The translations under genes and the position numbers were made by a program. 64,000 bases of DNA from positions 2,664,501-2,728,500 of the forward strand of contig NZ_CP085530.1 in NCBI RefSeq assembly GCF_020616155.1, in the 5' to 3' direction. This document shows, in pieces, positions 1 through 9,546 of the stretch. The notes below the pieces were generated by a model. It saw nothing but the letters and a program-made list of their open reading frames with translations. It had not been told where the DNA came from and did not search any database. The first letter of the stretch is position 1, and every line of letters begins with the position of its first letter. Source of the DNA: Vogesella sp. XCS3 (lineage in GTDB: Bacteria > Pseudomonadota > Gammaproteobacteria > Burkholderiales > Chromobacteriaceae).

Positions 1-548
1 CCTACGAGCCCTATTCGCTGGTGATTCTGGACATCGGCCTGCCGCGTATGGACGGTTTCGAGGTACTGAAGCGCCTGCGCCGCCGTGGCAACCGTGTGCC
101 GGTGCTGGTGCTCACCGCACAGTCCGGCATCGATGCGCGGGTACACGGCCTGGACCTGGGTGCGGACGATTACCTGGGGAAGCCCTTCGAGCTGGCCGAG
201 CTGGAGGCTCGCGTGCGCGCCCTGCTGCGCCGCGCCCAGGGCAGCGAGGGCGGCGTGCTGCAGTGTGGCGAGCTGGTGTTCGAGCCGGCGCACAAGCGCT
301 TTGCCGTGTGCGGCCAACCTTTGGCGCTGACACCGCGCGAAATGGCGGTGCTGGAAGTGTTGCTGTACCGCCAGGGCAAGCCGGTGAGCAAAGAGGTGCT
401 GGCCGACCAGATCGTGCGGCTGGACCAGGACCTGAGCCCGGATGCCATGGAAATCTACGTGCACCGCCTGCGAAAGAAGCTGGCTGGTAGCGGTGTGGCC
501 ATCCTTACCCTGCGCGGGCTGGGTTATATGCTGGACGTGGCCAAATGA
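1..548 (+). CDS. OmpR-family response regulator, TctD-like (5' end missing)
   Basis: The gene enters from outside the window; the frame is open from base 3. What remains is the second half of the receiver domain, with the phospho-acceptor Asp in the ILDIGLPRMDGF motif and the conserved Lys in ADDYLGKPFE, then a winged-helix DNA-binding domain (LTPREMAVLEVLLYRQG, IYVHRLRKKL). It is the transcription factor partner of the sensor kinase that follows; the stop and the kinase ATG share ATGA, so the two are translationally coupled. The kinase resembles TctE, which suggests control of tricarboxylate or other organic-acid uptake, but no transporter gene is visible here. Confidence 0.93.
   Translation, partial: YEPYSLVILDIGLPRMDGFEVLKRLRRRGNRVPVLVLTAQSGIDARVHGLDLGADDYLGKPFELAELEARVRALLRRAQGSEGGVLQCGELVFEPAHKRFAVCGQPLALTPREMAVLEVLLYRQGKPVSKEVLADQIVRLDQDLSPDAMEIYVHRLRKKLAGSGVAILTLRGLGYMLDVAK
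310..321 (+). repeat. uptake-word copy GCGGCCAACCTT
   Basis: Exact copy of the recurring 12-mer, inside the response-regulator gene, read as Cys-Gly-Gln-Pro-Leu. Confidence 0.6.
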
Positions 549-1954
549 CACTCTCGCTGCGGCGCCAGCTGGTGCAATGGGTGGTGATCCCGCTGATCCC
601 GCTGGCGGCAGCCACAGCCTGGCTGGCGCAGGACAACGCGCGCGAGGCGGCCAACGCGGCCTTCGACCGCACCTTGCAGGCCTCGGCGCGCAGCATTGCC
701 GAGCGCATCGTGGTGCAGGATGGCGAGCTGGTGGTGGATATCCCGGTGGCGGCGCTGGAAATGTTCGACCCGCACTTCCAGGACCGCGTGTTCTACCGCA
801 TCGGCTTTGCCGGCGGTTCTACCATTACCGGCGACGCCGACCTGCCGCTGCCGGCCACCCTGCCCGGTGCCGGCGAGCTGCGTTTTTACGATGCCAGCTT
901 TCGCGACGAAGCCATCCGCAGCGTGGCGCTGGCGGTGCCGCTGTACTACGCCGGCAGCCAGCGCCTGCTGCTGGTGCAGGTAGGCGAGACCACGCTGTCG
1001 CGCGCCTCGCTGGCGCGGCGGCTGTTTACCGAATCACTGGCGCAGCAATGGCTGATCGGTGCGGTAGCGGCGCTGTTGGTGGCCATTGGCATCAACCGTG
1101 CGTTGCGCCCGCTGGGCCGCCTGCGCAGCACGCTCAAGGCGCGCGCCGGTGACCCGTCGCTGCAGCTGGACGTCGGCAGCGTGCAAAAAGAGCTGCAGCC
1201 GCTGGTGATGGCGCTGAACACCGCGCTGTCCGAGCTGGAAAACCAGCTGTCCATCCGCCAGCGCTTTATTGCCGACGCCGCCCACCAGCTACGCACACCG
1301 CTTACCCTGCTGAAAACCCAGGCCGAATACACCCAGCGCCAGCCCGACCCCGCCGAGCAGCAAGCCGGGCTGGCGGCGCTGGTGCACTCTACCGACCAGG
1401 TGATTCGCCTGGCCAACCAGCTGCTGGCGCTGTCGCGGGCAGAGCCCGGCCCGGCGCAGCACGACACCCGCGAGCTGGACGTGGCCGAGCTGGCGCGCGA
1501 AGTCACCATGGACTTTGTCATGGTGGCGCTGGATAAGGCGCTGGACTTGGGCTACGAAGGCGACGATAGCGCCCTGCTGTGCGGCCAACCTTTGTTGCTG
1601 CGCGAAATGCTGTCCAACCTGATCGACAACGCCGTGCGCTACACGCCGCCCGGGGGCGAGATAACGATATCCGCCTGGCAGCGCGGTGGCGAAGTCGAGC
1701 TGGTGATCAGCGATAGCGGCCCCGGCATTCCGCCAGAAGAGCAATCGCTGGTGTTCGAGCGCTTTTACCGCGGCCAGCAGGCGGGTGGCGATGGTTGCGG
1801 CCTGGGGCTGGCCATCGTGCGCGAGATCGTGCGTGGCCATGCCGGACAAATAAGGCTGGAGTCTGGCAGCGTGGGCGGTTTGCGCATTGTCATTACCTTG
1901 CCACGCCAGCCGCCGCTACCACCCGGTGACACGTTACACTCCGGCCTGCACTGA
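545..1954 (+). CDS. TctE-like two-component sensor histidine kinase
   Basis: 469 residues. A first membrane segment lies near residues 10-28 and a second near 165-185, bracketing a periplasmic sensor region of the 2CSK_N type. HAMP follows, then the dimerisation/phospho-acceptor motif ADAAHQLRTPLTLLK with the His, an N box (LSNLIDNAVRYTPPGG), a G1 box (ISDSGPGIP) and a G2 box (GCGLGLAIV). All catalytic motifs are present, so it should autophosphorylate and pass phosphate to the upstream regulator. ATGA overlap with that gene supports the start. The ligand cannot be told from sequence; citrate-like acids are the guess from the TctE resemblance. Confidence 0.93.
   Translation: MTLSLRRQLVQWVVIPLIPLAAATAWLAQDNAREAANAAFDRTLQASARSIAERIVVQDGELVVDIPVAALEMFDPHFQDRVFYRIGFAGGSTITGDADLPLPATLPGAGELRFYDASFRDEAIRSVALAVPLYYAGSQRLLLVQVGETTLSRASLARRLFTESLAQQWLIGAVAALLVAIGINRALRPLGRLRSTLKARAGDPSLQLDVGSVQKELQPLVMALNTALSELENQLSIRQRFIADAAHQLRTPLTLLKTQAEYTQRQPDPAEQQAGLAALVHSTDQVIRLANQLLALSRAEPGPAQHDTRELDVAELAREVTMDFVMVALDKALDLGYEGDDSALLCGQPLLLREMLSNLIDNAVRYTPPGGEITISAWQRGGEVELVISDSGPGIPPEEQSLVFERFYRGQQAGGDGCGLGLAIVREIVRGHAGQIRLESGSVGGLRIVITLPRQPPLPPGDTLHSGLH
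1581..1592 (+). repeat. uptake-word copy GCGGCCAACCTT
   Basis: Exact copy inside the sensor-kinase gene, again read as Cys-Gly-Gln-Pro-Leu, although this protein is unrelated to the response regulator that carries the same peptide. Confidence 0.6.
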
Positions 1955-1975
1955 CCCACGGAACCCCTCAATACC

Positions 1976-4900
1976 ATGCCCCTGCGCCCACGATACCTGC
2001 TTGCCACCCTGCCCTTGCTGGCGCGCCCCGGCCTGGCGGCAGAGCGGGGTGTGCACCTGCCCGGGCCGTGGCTGCTCAGTGCCGCGCTGGCGGTACTGGC
2101 GGGCGGGTTGTTGTGGCTGGCCTGGCGCCGCCACCGCCATGCCCAGGCACTGCAAGCACAGCACCGGCGCATGCAGAACCAGCAGGCCACCTTGTTGCAA
2201 AGCCTGGGGGAAGGCGTGTGGGGCTCGGATATGGACGGGCGCTGCATCTTTGTGAACGACGCGGCACTCTCCATGCTGGGCTATACCCGCCAGGAGCTGG
2301 CACAGCGCAGCGCCCACGAGCTGGTACACCACCATTACCCGGATGGCCGCCCCTATCCGGTGGCCGACTGCCCGGTGACGCAAACCATGCTGGACGGCCA
2401 GCCGCGCTCTTGTGACGAATACCTGATCTGCAAGGACGGCAGCTTTCTGCCGGTGTGGCTGACGGTAACGGCCCTGTGCGAGGAAGGCTGCCAGACCGGC
2501 GTGGTGACCACCTTCAAGAATATCCGTGCCCAGAAAGCGGCCACCCAGCAGATTCACCGCCTCAACCAGGCCTACGCGGCCTTGTCGTTTACCAACCAGA
2601 CCATTGTGCGCGAGCAAGACCCGCAGCGCCTGTTCGAGCGTATCTGCGAGATTGCCGTACAGCACGGCGGCCAGCGCATGGCGTGGATAGGCCGGCACGA
2701 TGCCGACGGGCAATACCTGCAGCCTCTGGCTGTGTACGGTAGTGGCGCGGCGTACCTGGACGAGATTACCGTGTGGACTCGCCCGGACAAAACCGAAAGC
2801 CGCGGCGCGGCCTCGCGCGCGGTACTCGAGCAGCAGCCGGTGGTGATCCCCAGTTTTCGCGAGCTGGCGCGCCAGCTACTGGCCGGGCAGCCAGACCTGG
2901 CCGAGCAATGGGCACAGCGTATCGAGCGTTTTGGCTGGGGCGCGACGGCTGCGTTTCCTATCCGCTACGGGGGGGACGCAGAGCTGGTGCTGGCGGTGTA
3001 CTACGGTGCCGATTTCGAATTTGACCAACAGCTGGTCGACCTGTTTAGCGAAATGGCCAGCGATATTGGCTACGCGCTGGACCGCATCGCCATGCAGCAA
3101 GAGCAGGTACGCAGCCGGCGGCTGGAAGAAACCCGCGCCTTTTTGCTGGAGTGCATGAGCAGCGACCCGCCGCTACTGCAGGGCCTGCAACGGGTGGCCA
3201 GCTATCTGCAAACCCTGCTACAGCGCCGTTGTACTTTCCGCCTGCCGGATGATACGGCTCCGCCACCGGCAGGCTGTCTATGCCTGCCAGTTCCTGCGCT
3301 GGATGGCCATATGCTGGTCGAGCTGTATATCGAAGGCCAGGCCGACGAAGCACTGGACCCGCACGACGAGCATTTGCTGCACAGCGTATGCCATCTGGTG
3401 GCGCTGGCCATAGAGCGCAAGCAGGCGGTGACCCGGCTGCAGTTGGCCGCCAGCGTATTCAGCCACTCCAGCGAAGGCATCATGCTCACCACTCCGCAGG
3501 GGCAGATCGTGGAGGTAAACCCGGCGTTCTCGCGCATTACCGGCTACCCGCGGGAAGAGGTGCTGGGGCATAACCCGAATATGCTGTCATCCGGGCGGCA
3601 CGACGATGACTTTTACCAGCAAATGTGGAAAACCCTGCGCGAGCAAGGCTTGTGGCAAGGCGAGATCTGGAACCGCCGCCGCGACGGCAATAGCTACCCC
3701 GAGCTGCTGACTGTGTCGGCCGTGTACGATAGTAGCGGCCAACTTAGCCATTACCTGGGCGTGTTCTCCGATATCTCCTTGCTGAAACAACAAGAAGCCC
3801 GCTTGCAAAGAATGGCGTACTACGACGCGCTCACCGAGCTGCCCAACCGCGTGCTGCTGGCCGACCGTATGCAGCAGGCGCTGGCATATACGCGGCGTAG
3901 CCAGCATCTCTTGGGCGTCTGCTATCTGGACCTGGATGGCTTCAAGCCGGTAAACGACCGCTACGGCCACCAGATGGGCGACCGCGTGCTGGTGGCGCTG
4001 GCCGAGCGCCTGCGCCAGCTGGTACACGGCGGCGATACCGTGGCGCGGCTAGGCGGGGACGAGTTCGTGATTCTGCTTACCGAGCTGGCCAGCCCGGCGC
4101 AATGCGAGCACGCACTACAAAGCCTGCTGCACGAAATCGCCCGCCCCTTGCAGCTGGGCGAGCTGCAGTTGCAACTGACCGCCAGCATCGGCGCTACGCT
4201 ATTCCCCTACGACGACTGCGACGCCGATACCCTGCTGCGCCACGCCGACCAGGCCATGTACCAGGCCAAGCAGCAGGGGCGCCACCGTTACCAGCTGTTT
4301 GACAGCCAGCAGGCGCGCCAGCAGCGCAACCACAGCGAACAGCAAGCCCGGGTTGGCGATGCGCTGGCGGGGGGCGAGCTGTGCCTGTATTACCAGCCCA
4401 AGGTCAATATGCAGGATGGCCGCATCGTGGGCGCCGAGGCGCTGCTGCGCTGGCAGCACCCGGCGCTGGGTCTGTTGCTGCCGGGGGCATTTTTGCCGCT
4501 GATCGAGGACAGCCCCCTGATTGTCAGCGTGGGGCAATGGGTGATCGATACCGCGCTGGCCCAGCTGGCCATGTGGCAGCGCGAAGGCCTGCCGCTGACC
4601 GTGAGTGTGAATGTGGCCGCCAGCCAGCTGCAACAGCCCGACTTTGCCGCGCAGCTGGCCCACAGTCTGGCGCGCTACCCGGCGCTGTTACCGCAGTATC
4701 TGGAGCTGGAAATCCTGGAAAGCGCGGCCTTGCACGATATGGATCAGGTATCCGAGGTGATGCAGGCTTGCCAGGCGCTGGGCGTGAGCTTTGCGCTGGA
4801 TGACTTTGGCACCGGCTATTCGTCCCTGACTTACTGCAAACGCTTGCCGGCATCGTTGCTGAAGATAGACCAGTCTTTTGTGCGCGACATGCTGGTAAAC

Positions 4901-5131
4901 AGCGAAGACCGCGCGCTGGTAGAAGGCGTGATCAGCCTGGCGCGTGCCTTTGGCCGTGATGTGATTGCCGAAGGCGTGGAAACCATCGCCCATGCCCACG
5001 CGCTGCGCAGCCTGGGCTGCCACCTGGGCCAGGGCTACGGTATTGCCCGGCCCATGCCCGCAGCTGACTTGCCCGGCTGGGCGGCGGCGTGGCCGGCATC
5101 GGCAGAATGCCACGCCATGCTGCAAGGCTGA
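1976..5131 (+). CDS. PAS-GAF-PAS-GGDEF-EAL cyclic-di-GMP protein
   Basis: 1051 residues. An N-terminal signal-like stretch and a membrane helix (about 30-50) anchor it. Then come a PAS domain (about 70-175), a GAF domain (about 200-350), a second PAS (about 465-585), a GGDEF domain with intact ARLGGDEF (about 600-760) and an EAL domain with GAEALLRW, DDFGTGYSSL, KIDQSFVRD and AEGVET (about 780-1035). Both catalytic signatures look intact, so it could make and degrade c-di-GMP; many such fusions act mainly as phosphodiesterases. The RxxD inhibitory site five residues before GGDEF is absent (HGGD instead). It starts 21 bases after the kinase gene and may be cotranscribed with it. Confidence 0.92.
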   Translation: MPLRPRYLLATLPLLARPGLAAERGVHLPGPWLLSAALAVLAGGLLWLAWRRHRHAQALQAQHRRMQNQQATLLQSLGEGVWGSDMDGRCIFVNDAALSMLGYTRQELAQRSAHELVHHHYPDGRPYPVADCPVTQTMLDGQPRSCDEYLICKDGSFLPVWLTVTALCEEGCQTGVVTTFKNIRAQKAATQQIHRLNQAYAALSFTNQTIVREQDPQRLFERICEIAVQHGGQRMAWIGRHDADGQYLQPLAVYGSGAAYLDEITVWTRPDKTESRGAASRAVLEQQPVVIPSFRELARQLLAGQPDLAEQWAQRIERFGWGATAAFPIRYGGDAELVLAVYYGADFEFDQQLVDLFSEMASDIGYALDRIAMQQEQVRSRRLEETRAFLLECMSSDPPLLQGLQRVASYLQTLLQRRCTFRLPDDTAPPPAGCLCLPVPALDGHMLVELYIEGQADEALDPHDEHLLHSVCHLVALAIERKQAVTRLQLAASVFSHSSEGIMLTTPQGQIVEVNPAFSRITGYPREEVLGHNPNMLSSGRHDDDFYQQMWKTLREQGLWQGEIWNRRRDGNSYPELLTVSAVYDSSGQLSHYLGVFSDISLLKQQEARLQRMAYYDALTELPNRVLLADRMQQALAYTRRSQHLLGVCYLDLDGFKPVNDRYGHQMGDRVLVALAERLRQLVHGGDTVARLGGDEFVILLTELASPAQCEHALQSLLHEIARPLQLGELQLQLTASIGATLFPYDDCDADTLLRHADQAMYQAKQQGRHRYQLFDSQQARQQRNHSEQQARVGDALAGGELCLYYQPKVNMQDGRIVGAEALLRWQHPALGLLLPGAFLPLIEDSPLIVSVGQWVIDTALAQLAMWQREGLPLTVSVNVAASQLQQPDFAAQLAHSLARYPALLPQYLELEILESAALHDMDQVSEVMQACQALGVSFALDDFGTGYSSLTYCKRLPASLLKIDQSFVRDMLVNSEDRALVEGVISLARAFGRDVIAEGVETIAHAHALRSLGCHLGQGYGIARPMPAADLPGWAAAWPASAECHAMLQG

Positions 5132-5163
5132 ACGCTGCCGGGCCAGGGTTGGCCGCAAAACAA

Positions 5164-5191
5164 AACGCCACTGCCGGCAGGCAGTGGCGTT
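5164..5191 (+). terminator. hairpin after the GGDEF-EAL gene
   Basis: A 12-bp perfect stem (AACGCCACTGCC / GGCAGTGGCGTT) with a 4-base loop lies between two convergent genes. The T tract is weak. A single copy of the uptake-like word (AGGGTTGGCCGC) lies just before it. Confidence 0.5.
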
Positions 5192-5254
5192 CGTCATGTT
5201 GTCACCGCTACCGCATCGTGGCGGTAGCTGGTTATCTATTTCCCTCTGTACGAC

Positions 5255-5722
5255 TTAGCGCACGGCGACAACAATATCCTTGCTGAACACCTTTTCGCAA
5301 TACTTGCACTTCATTTTGGTGTCGTGTTCGGTTACGCGCACGCTGAAATGGCTCTGTACCGGCTCCACATGCGACACGCAGTTGGAGTTGGGGCAGGCAA
5401 ACAGGTCGGTGACTTCGGCCGGTATCGCCAGCTTCTGTTTGCGCACCACCTCGAAGTTTTCGATCACGCTCACCGTGCACTTGGGGGCCAGCAATGCCAG
5501 CTCGTTGGCCTGGCCTTCGGTCAGCACCAGGTTTTCCACCTTGATCAGGTCTTTGTTACCCATGTGGCCGCTGGACAGGTTCAGGCCCACGGTGACGCGC
5601 TCGCCGTAGCTGGTCAGCTCGAACAGGTCCAGAATGCGCAGGCCCAGGCCGGCGGGGATATGGTCGATCACGGTGCCGTTTTTCAGCGCCTCGACATTAC
5701 GGGCGTAGACTTTTTCGCTCAT
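5255..5722 (-). CDS. pyrI: aspartate carbamoyltransferase regulatory chain
   Basis: PyrI, the regulatory subunit that binds nucleotide effectors and assembles with PyrB into the dodecameric ATCase of pyrimidine synthesis. The nucleotide-binding half comes first (GTVIDHIPAGLGLRIL, GNKDLIKVEN). The C-terminal zinc domain keeps the four cysteines as CPNSNC and CKYCEK. I start at MSEKVYAR because AAAGGA lies six bases upstream; an earlier in-frame GTG would place that ribosome site inside the gene. About 155 residues, the usual length. It follows pyrB by a few bases in the same operon. Confidence 0.96.
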   Translation of the reverse strand: MSEKVYARNVEALKNGTVIDHIPAGLGLRILDLFELTSYGERVTVGLNLSSGHMGNKDLIKVENLVLTEGQANELALLAPKCTVSVIENFEVVRKQKLAIPAEVTDLFACPNSNCVSHVEPVQSHFSVRVTEHDTKMKCKYCEKVFSKDIVVAVR

Positions 5723-5733
5723 GGTTTTTCCTT

Positions 5734-6654
5734 TCACACCGTTTCGTTCAGTACCAGCGACAGCAGCGCCTGGCGGGCGTACACGCCGTTTTTCGCCTGT
5801 TCGAAGTAGTAGGCGTGCGGGGTAGCGTCCACATCGGTGGCGATCTCGTCCACGCGTGGCAGCGGGTGCAGGATCTTCATATTGGGGCGGGCGTGGCGCA
5901 GCATGTCGGCGCGCAGCACGAACTGGCCCTGTATCTTCTGGTACTCGGCCTCGTCAAAGCGCTCGCGCTGTACGCGGGTCATGTACAGGATATCGATGTG
6001 CGGGATCACTTCTTCGATGGTGCTGGCAATGGTGTAGCTGATGCCGCGCTCGTCCAGCTCTTCGCACAGGTAGTCCGGCATGGCCAGTGCTTCGGGGCCG
6101 ACAAAGTAGAACTTGGCGCCGAACAGCGACAGCGCTTGCGCCAGCGAGTGCACGGTGCGGCCGTATTTCAGGTCGCCGACAAAGGCCACGGTCAGGTTGT
6201 CCAGGCGGCCCTGGGTTTCGCGCAGGGTAAACAGGTCCAGCAGGGTTTGCGACGGGTGCTGGTTGGCACCGTCGCCGCCATTGATGATGGGCACGGCAGA
6301 GAATTCGCTGGCCACGCGGGCGGCGCCCTCTTTCGGGTGACGCATCACGATGGCGTCGGTATAGCTGCTGATGATGCGCACGGTGTCGGCTAGGGTTTCA
6401 CCCTTCTTGGTAGACGTGCTGGCGGCGTCGGAGAAGCCGATCACGGTGCCGCCCAGGCGCTGCACGGCGGTTTCGAACGACAGGCGGGTGCGGGTGGATG
6501 GTTCGAAAAAGCAGGTGGCGATCAGGCGGCCCTGCAGCAGGTCGGCGCGCGGGTTGGCTTTCAGGCGCGCGGCGGTTTCCACCACCAGCTCCATTTCAGC
6601 CCGGCTGAAGTCCGGGATGGAGATAATGTGCTTGCGATAAAGCGGGTTGGGCAT
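5734..6654 (-). CDS. pyrB: aspartate carbamoyltransferase catalytic chain
   Basis: 306 residues. Condenses carbamoyl phosphate with aspartate, the committed step of pyrimidine synthesis. Signature motifs are present: [13 protein letters not shown] (carbamoyl-phosphate loop), [14 protein letters not shown] and [14 protein letters not shown]. It is first in a pyrBI operon and lies behind an attenuator and leader ORF. A GGAG lies nine bases before the ATG. Confidence 0.97.
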   Translation of the reverse strand: MPNPLYRKHIISIPDFSRAEMELVVETAARLKANPRADLLQGRLIATCFFEPSTRTRLSFETAVQRLGGTVIGFSDAASTSTKKGETLADTVRIISSYTDAIVMRHPKEGAARVASEFSAVPIINGGDGANQHPSQTLLDLFTLRETQGRLDNLTVAFVGDLKYGRTVHSLAQALSLFGAKFYFVGPEALAMPDYLCEELDERGISYTIASTIEEVIPHIDILYMTRVQRERFDEAEYQKIQGQFVLRADMLRHARPNMKILHPLPRVDEIATDVDATPHAYYFEQAKNGVYARQALLSLVLNETV

Positions 6655-6690
6655 GGCGGGTCGCTCCGGCAGATGACAAAAACAAGGCTG

Positions 6691-6722
6691 AAAAAAAAGC
6701 CCCTGAGCAATCAGGAGCTTTT
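6691..6722 (-). terminator. pyrBI attenuator
   Basis: On the minus strand, AAGCTCCTGA, a TTGC loop and TCAGGGGCTT are followed by a run of eight T. It is a complete Rho-independent terminator about 36 bases before the pyrB ATG. Its position between promoter and first gene, with T-rich leader sequence just before it (GTTTTTGT), matches the UTP-sensed attenuation known for enterobacterial pyrBI. Confidence 0.8.
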
Positions 6723-6827
6723 TTTACAAAAACGGTCGGGCCCGGCGGCATGTCGATCACGGCCGGCAACGGCAACGCCTCGCGCCAGGGCGACAAAAGC
6801 GGCAGTACGTGGGCGGGAAGGAATCAT
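6711..6827 (-). CDS. candidate pyrBI leader peptide (38 residues)
   Basis: ATG at 6827 opens a 38-codon frame that begins [12 protein letters not shown] and ends FCKKSS. Its TGA falls inside the 5' arm of the attenuator hairpin, so a ribosome following RNA polymerase closely would block the hairpin. This is the logic of E. coli PyrL (44 residues). No good Shine-Dalgarno is visible, which lowers confidence. A second overlapping frame, with an internal ATG at 6751, runs through the hairpin into pyrB (stop at 6596) and is an alternative leader. Confidence 0.5.
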   Translation of the reverse strand: MIPSRPRTAAFVALARGVAVAGRDRHAAGPDRFCKKSS

Positions 6828-6854
6828 GGCGCGGCTCGCGAACGAAACTGCGGG

Positions 6855-6860
6855 ATTATA
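6855..6860 (-). promoter_or_regulatory. pyrBI -10 box
   Basis: A perfect TATAAT on the minus strand about 195 bases before pyrB, placing the transcript start near 6848. The -35 region, 17 bases upstream, is poor (TACCCA). Confidence 0.5.
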
Positions 6861-6887
6861 CGAAATCCTGTGCGGCGTGGGTAGGGG

Positions 6888-6990
6888 TTAGCCTGTCAGC
6901 AGCCGTGCGGCCAACAGCACGAAGCCTGCGGCCAACCATGGCCGCCAGCGCGGCTCCAGCAGTGTGGCCGGCGCGCCGAGCAGCAGTCAG
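6888..6990 (-). pseudogene. possible remnant of a membrane-protein 3' end
   Basis: A short minus-strand frame reads LLLGAPATLLEPRWRPWLAA, then GFVLLAARLLTG and a stop. It is preceded at once by in-frame stops and has no start. The hydrophobic, gene-like composition suggests the decayed tail of a membrane protein. The rest of 6870-7050 shows no gene. It contains two partial copies of the uptake-like word. Confidence 0.2.
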
Positions 6991-7058
6991 GTGGGCGGGT
7001 CAGTCCATGGCAGCTTTCTCCCGGTGGGCGCCGTATGATCATGCATGCCGAGGTCATG

Positions 7059-7089
7059 AAAAAAGCCACCCGTTGCCGGGTGGCTTTTG
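7059..7089 (-). terminator. terminator of the dCache chemoreceptor gene
   Basis: AAAAAAGCCACCCG, short loop, CGGGTGGCTTTT. Symmetric, so it works on both strands; it lies 28 bases after the chemoreceptor stop. Confidence 0.85.
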
Positions 7090-7116
7090 ATCGGGGTGAA
7101 ACCCTGCTGCTTGCCC

Positions 7117-9195
7117 TTACAGCCGGAAGTTGCTCACCAGCCGCTCCAGGTTGCCAGACAGCTCGCGCAGCTGTTCTACCTCGCTGCGTACCTCGCGTGC
7201 GATGTCGCTGTTGGTATGCGCCATATTGCTGATGCGCTCTACGTTCTGCGCGATTTCGGTGGTCGCGCTGGATTGCTCGCGTGTGGACGAGGCAATGTCG
7301 CCAATCGACATCACCAGGGTGTGGCTCTTTTCCTGCACGGTTTGCATGGCCTGGTTGGCCGCATGGGCAATGTCCACGCTGACGGCGACCAGGTCGCGGC
7401 TATGTTTTACGTCGGCCACCGCATCACTGGTTTCGCTGCCGATGGCGTTGACGATACGGCTGATTTGTACGGTGGCTTCGGCGGTGCGCCCGGCCAGGTT
7501 GCGTACTTCGTCGGCTACCACGGCAAAGCCCCTGCCCTGCTCGCCGGCACGGGCGGCTTCGATGGCGGCGTTCAGCGCCAGCAGGTTGGTCTGGTCGGCA
7601 ATGTCCTTGATCACGTTGACGATGGTATTGACCTCTTGCGAGCGCTCGCCCAGCGCGCCCATGCGGTCGGCCAGCGCCTGCATGCTGCTGGTCATGCGCT
7701 GGATCTCGTCGGTCACCTGGCCCACGGTAGCGACACTCTTCTCGGTAAGCTGGCCGGTTTCGCGCACGATACCTTCGGCGTCGCTGGCCGAGTTGGCGAT
7801 GTGCTGTACGCTGACGGTGACCTCCTCTACCCCGGCGGCGGTGGCGCTGGCCGCGTCGGATTGCTGCGCCGAGGCCTGTTCCACCTTGATGGCGCTGTCG
7901 GCCAGCTGGCCGGCGCTGCGGCTCACGGCCAGGCTCTGCTCGCGAACGTCGATGAACATCTCGCGCAGGCTATCGATAAAGCGGTTGAAGGCGTCGGCGG
8001 TGTGGCCGATTTCATCGCGGTTGCTCACATTGATGCGTACGGTCAGGTCGCCCTTGCCGCTGGCCAGCTGCTCCATGGTGTTGGCCAGGGTATTCAGCGG
8101 GCGGGTCAGCGCGCGTACGACGGCAGCCAGTACCAAGAGGATGATGACCAGGGCCACCACGCCGATGATGATGGCCACATTGCGCTGGCTGGCCGCCGAC
8201 TCGGTAATGGCCGCGGTGGGGATAGCAACGCCTGCCGACCAGAACTGGCCGGTTTCACCCACCTTGATCGGGTAGAAAAAGTGGGTGAAGCCGCCGTCTT
8301 CATAAACAAAGCTTTCGCCCTTTTTCACTTGTTCGATATGGCTGCTCAGCACGTCTTCCTTGGCTAGCGGTTTACCCACCAGGCCTGCATCTGGGTTCAC
8401 CACGTACAGCCCGCCTTCGGACACCATGCGCACAAAGCCGGTTTCATACAGTTTCACACTGCCGTATTTCTTCTGCAGGGTGTCCAGTGCCAGGTCGGCC
8501 GCTGCCACGCCCAGGAATTTGCCGGATTTATCCTTGATGGCAACGGCCAGCGAGCTTTCCAGTACCTGTTTGCCCTGTACTTCGTAGAAGAAAGGCTCGG
8601 TAATGGTGTCGCGGCCACGGGTTTTCGGTACGTAGTAGAAGTCACCCCAGCCTGGCTTGTCGTAGTCGGGCACGTATTCGGTCAGTTTGTCTTTCCACTC
8701 GGGGAATTTTTCCACCCGGTCTTTGGACATCATCACGTCTTGTGCCGCTTTGCCATCGCTGCCGCGTGTCATGTACGGGCTGTAACGGCCGGAGGGGTCG
8801 TGACGCGGCCAGTCCAGGCGGAAGGCATCGTCTTTGCCGTCCAGGGCATTGGGTTCGTACAGCATCCACATGCCGATGATCTGGGGCTCGGCATCCAGCA
8901 GGTTGAGAATGGTGTTGTCGATGACCTTGCGGTCTACCACGCCGGCGCGCTGCATGCCCGCCACCGCATCAGCCAGGTGCTTGGGCGTGGCAAAGCCACG
9001 GCTGAGGTCACCCGTTACCGCATCGGCAAAACGCCCGGCCTGCTCTGATGCCAGCTGGTAGCCCTGTTCCTTGGCCGAGTCATAGCTTTGCTTGGCGATC
9101 AGGCCGATCATGCTGCTGAATCCCACCGCAATGGCTACGCCAGCCACCACAATAATGCGGTTACCCAGGTGTCCCCACTTGGCTGTTTTTCCCAT
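7117..9195 (-). CDS. methyl-accepting chemotaxis protein with dCache sensor
   Basis: 692 residues from ATG 9195, chosen because AAGGA lies just before it; the open frame extends further but without a ribosome site. A first membrane helix (about 13-37) is followed by a large periplasmic dCache_1 region (about 40-330, with [18 protein letters not shown]). A second helix (about 345-367), HAMP, and a cytoplasmic signalling domain with the hairpin tip [20 protein letters not shown] follow. No C-terminal receptor-methylation pentapeptide. It should signal through CheA/CheW to the flagellar motor; small-molecule ligands such as amino acids are typical for dCache but the ligand is unknown. Confidence 0.94.
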   Translation of the reverse strand: MGKTAKWGHLGNRIIVVAGVAIAVGFSSMIGLIAKQSYDSAKEQGYQLASEQAGRFADAVTGDLSRGFATPKHLADAVAGMQRAGVVDRKVIDNTILNLLDAEPQIIGMWMLYEPNALDGKDDAFRLDWPRHDPSGRYSPYMTRGSDGKAAQDVMMSKDRVEKFPEWKDKLTEYVPDYDKPGWGDFYYVPKTRGRDTITEPFFYEVQGKQVLESSLAVAIKDKSGKFLGVAAADLALDTLQKKYGSVKLYETGFVRMVSEGGLYVVNPDAGLVGKPLAKEDVLSSHIEQVKKGESFVYEDGGFTHFFYPIKVGETGQFWSAGVAIPTAAITESAASQRNVAIIIGVVALVIILLVLAAVVRALTRPLNTLANTMEQLASGKGDLTVRINVSNRDEIGHTADAFNRFIDSLREMFIDVREQSLAVSRSAGQLADSAIKVEQASAQQSDAASATAAGVEEVTVSVQHIANSASDAEGIVRETGQLTEKSVATVGQVTDEIQRMTSSMQALADRMGALGERSQEVNTIVNVIKDIADQTNLLALNAAIEAARAGEQGRGFAVVADEVRNLAGRTAEATVQISRIVNAIGSETSDAVADVKHSRDLVAVSVDIAHAANQAMQTVQEKSHTLVMSIGDIASSTREQSSATTEIAQNVERISNMAHTNSDIAREVRSEVEQLRELSGNLERLVSNFRL

Positions 9196-9546
9196 TTTGC
9201 ATTCCTTGTGCTGAGTCAGGGCGGTGCTTCGCTTGAAGGATAGAAGCCCGCCATCCGTATTTCTACGTATCGTTTTATTAAAGACATTACGCCCGGCAGG
9301 GGCTAATGAATAGAAAATGATCAAACCTGCGGCGCCTTGGGCGGGAGCTGCACGTGAAATACAACAGACCACTTGGCTGGGTACACGAGTGGGTTTACGT
9401 TTGGTAATAAATGGGGCTTGGCATTGTGCTGGTATGGCTTCGATAATGAATTGCCAAGATACCTGTGTCCGTTTCGGTTTATTGCCTGTAGCCTTGCTCG
9501 TCCGGTTTGTGCGGCGCCACCCCTTTATATAGCTTTCAGTAATTAA
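9196..9546. other. 351-bp intergenic region between divergent signalling genes
   Basis: A comparatively AT-rich stretch that must hold the promoters of the chemoreceptor (minus) and the HD-GYP gene (plus). I see no convincing sigma-28 consensus, repeat or small gene. Confidence 0.4.

Noticed and set aside
7087..8367. 426-codon plus-strand frame opposite the chemoreceptor
   Set aside because: Antisense shadow of a clear methyl-accepting protein; no ribosome site or domain.
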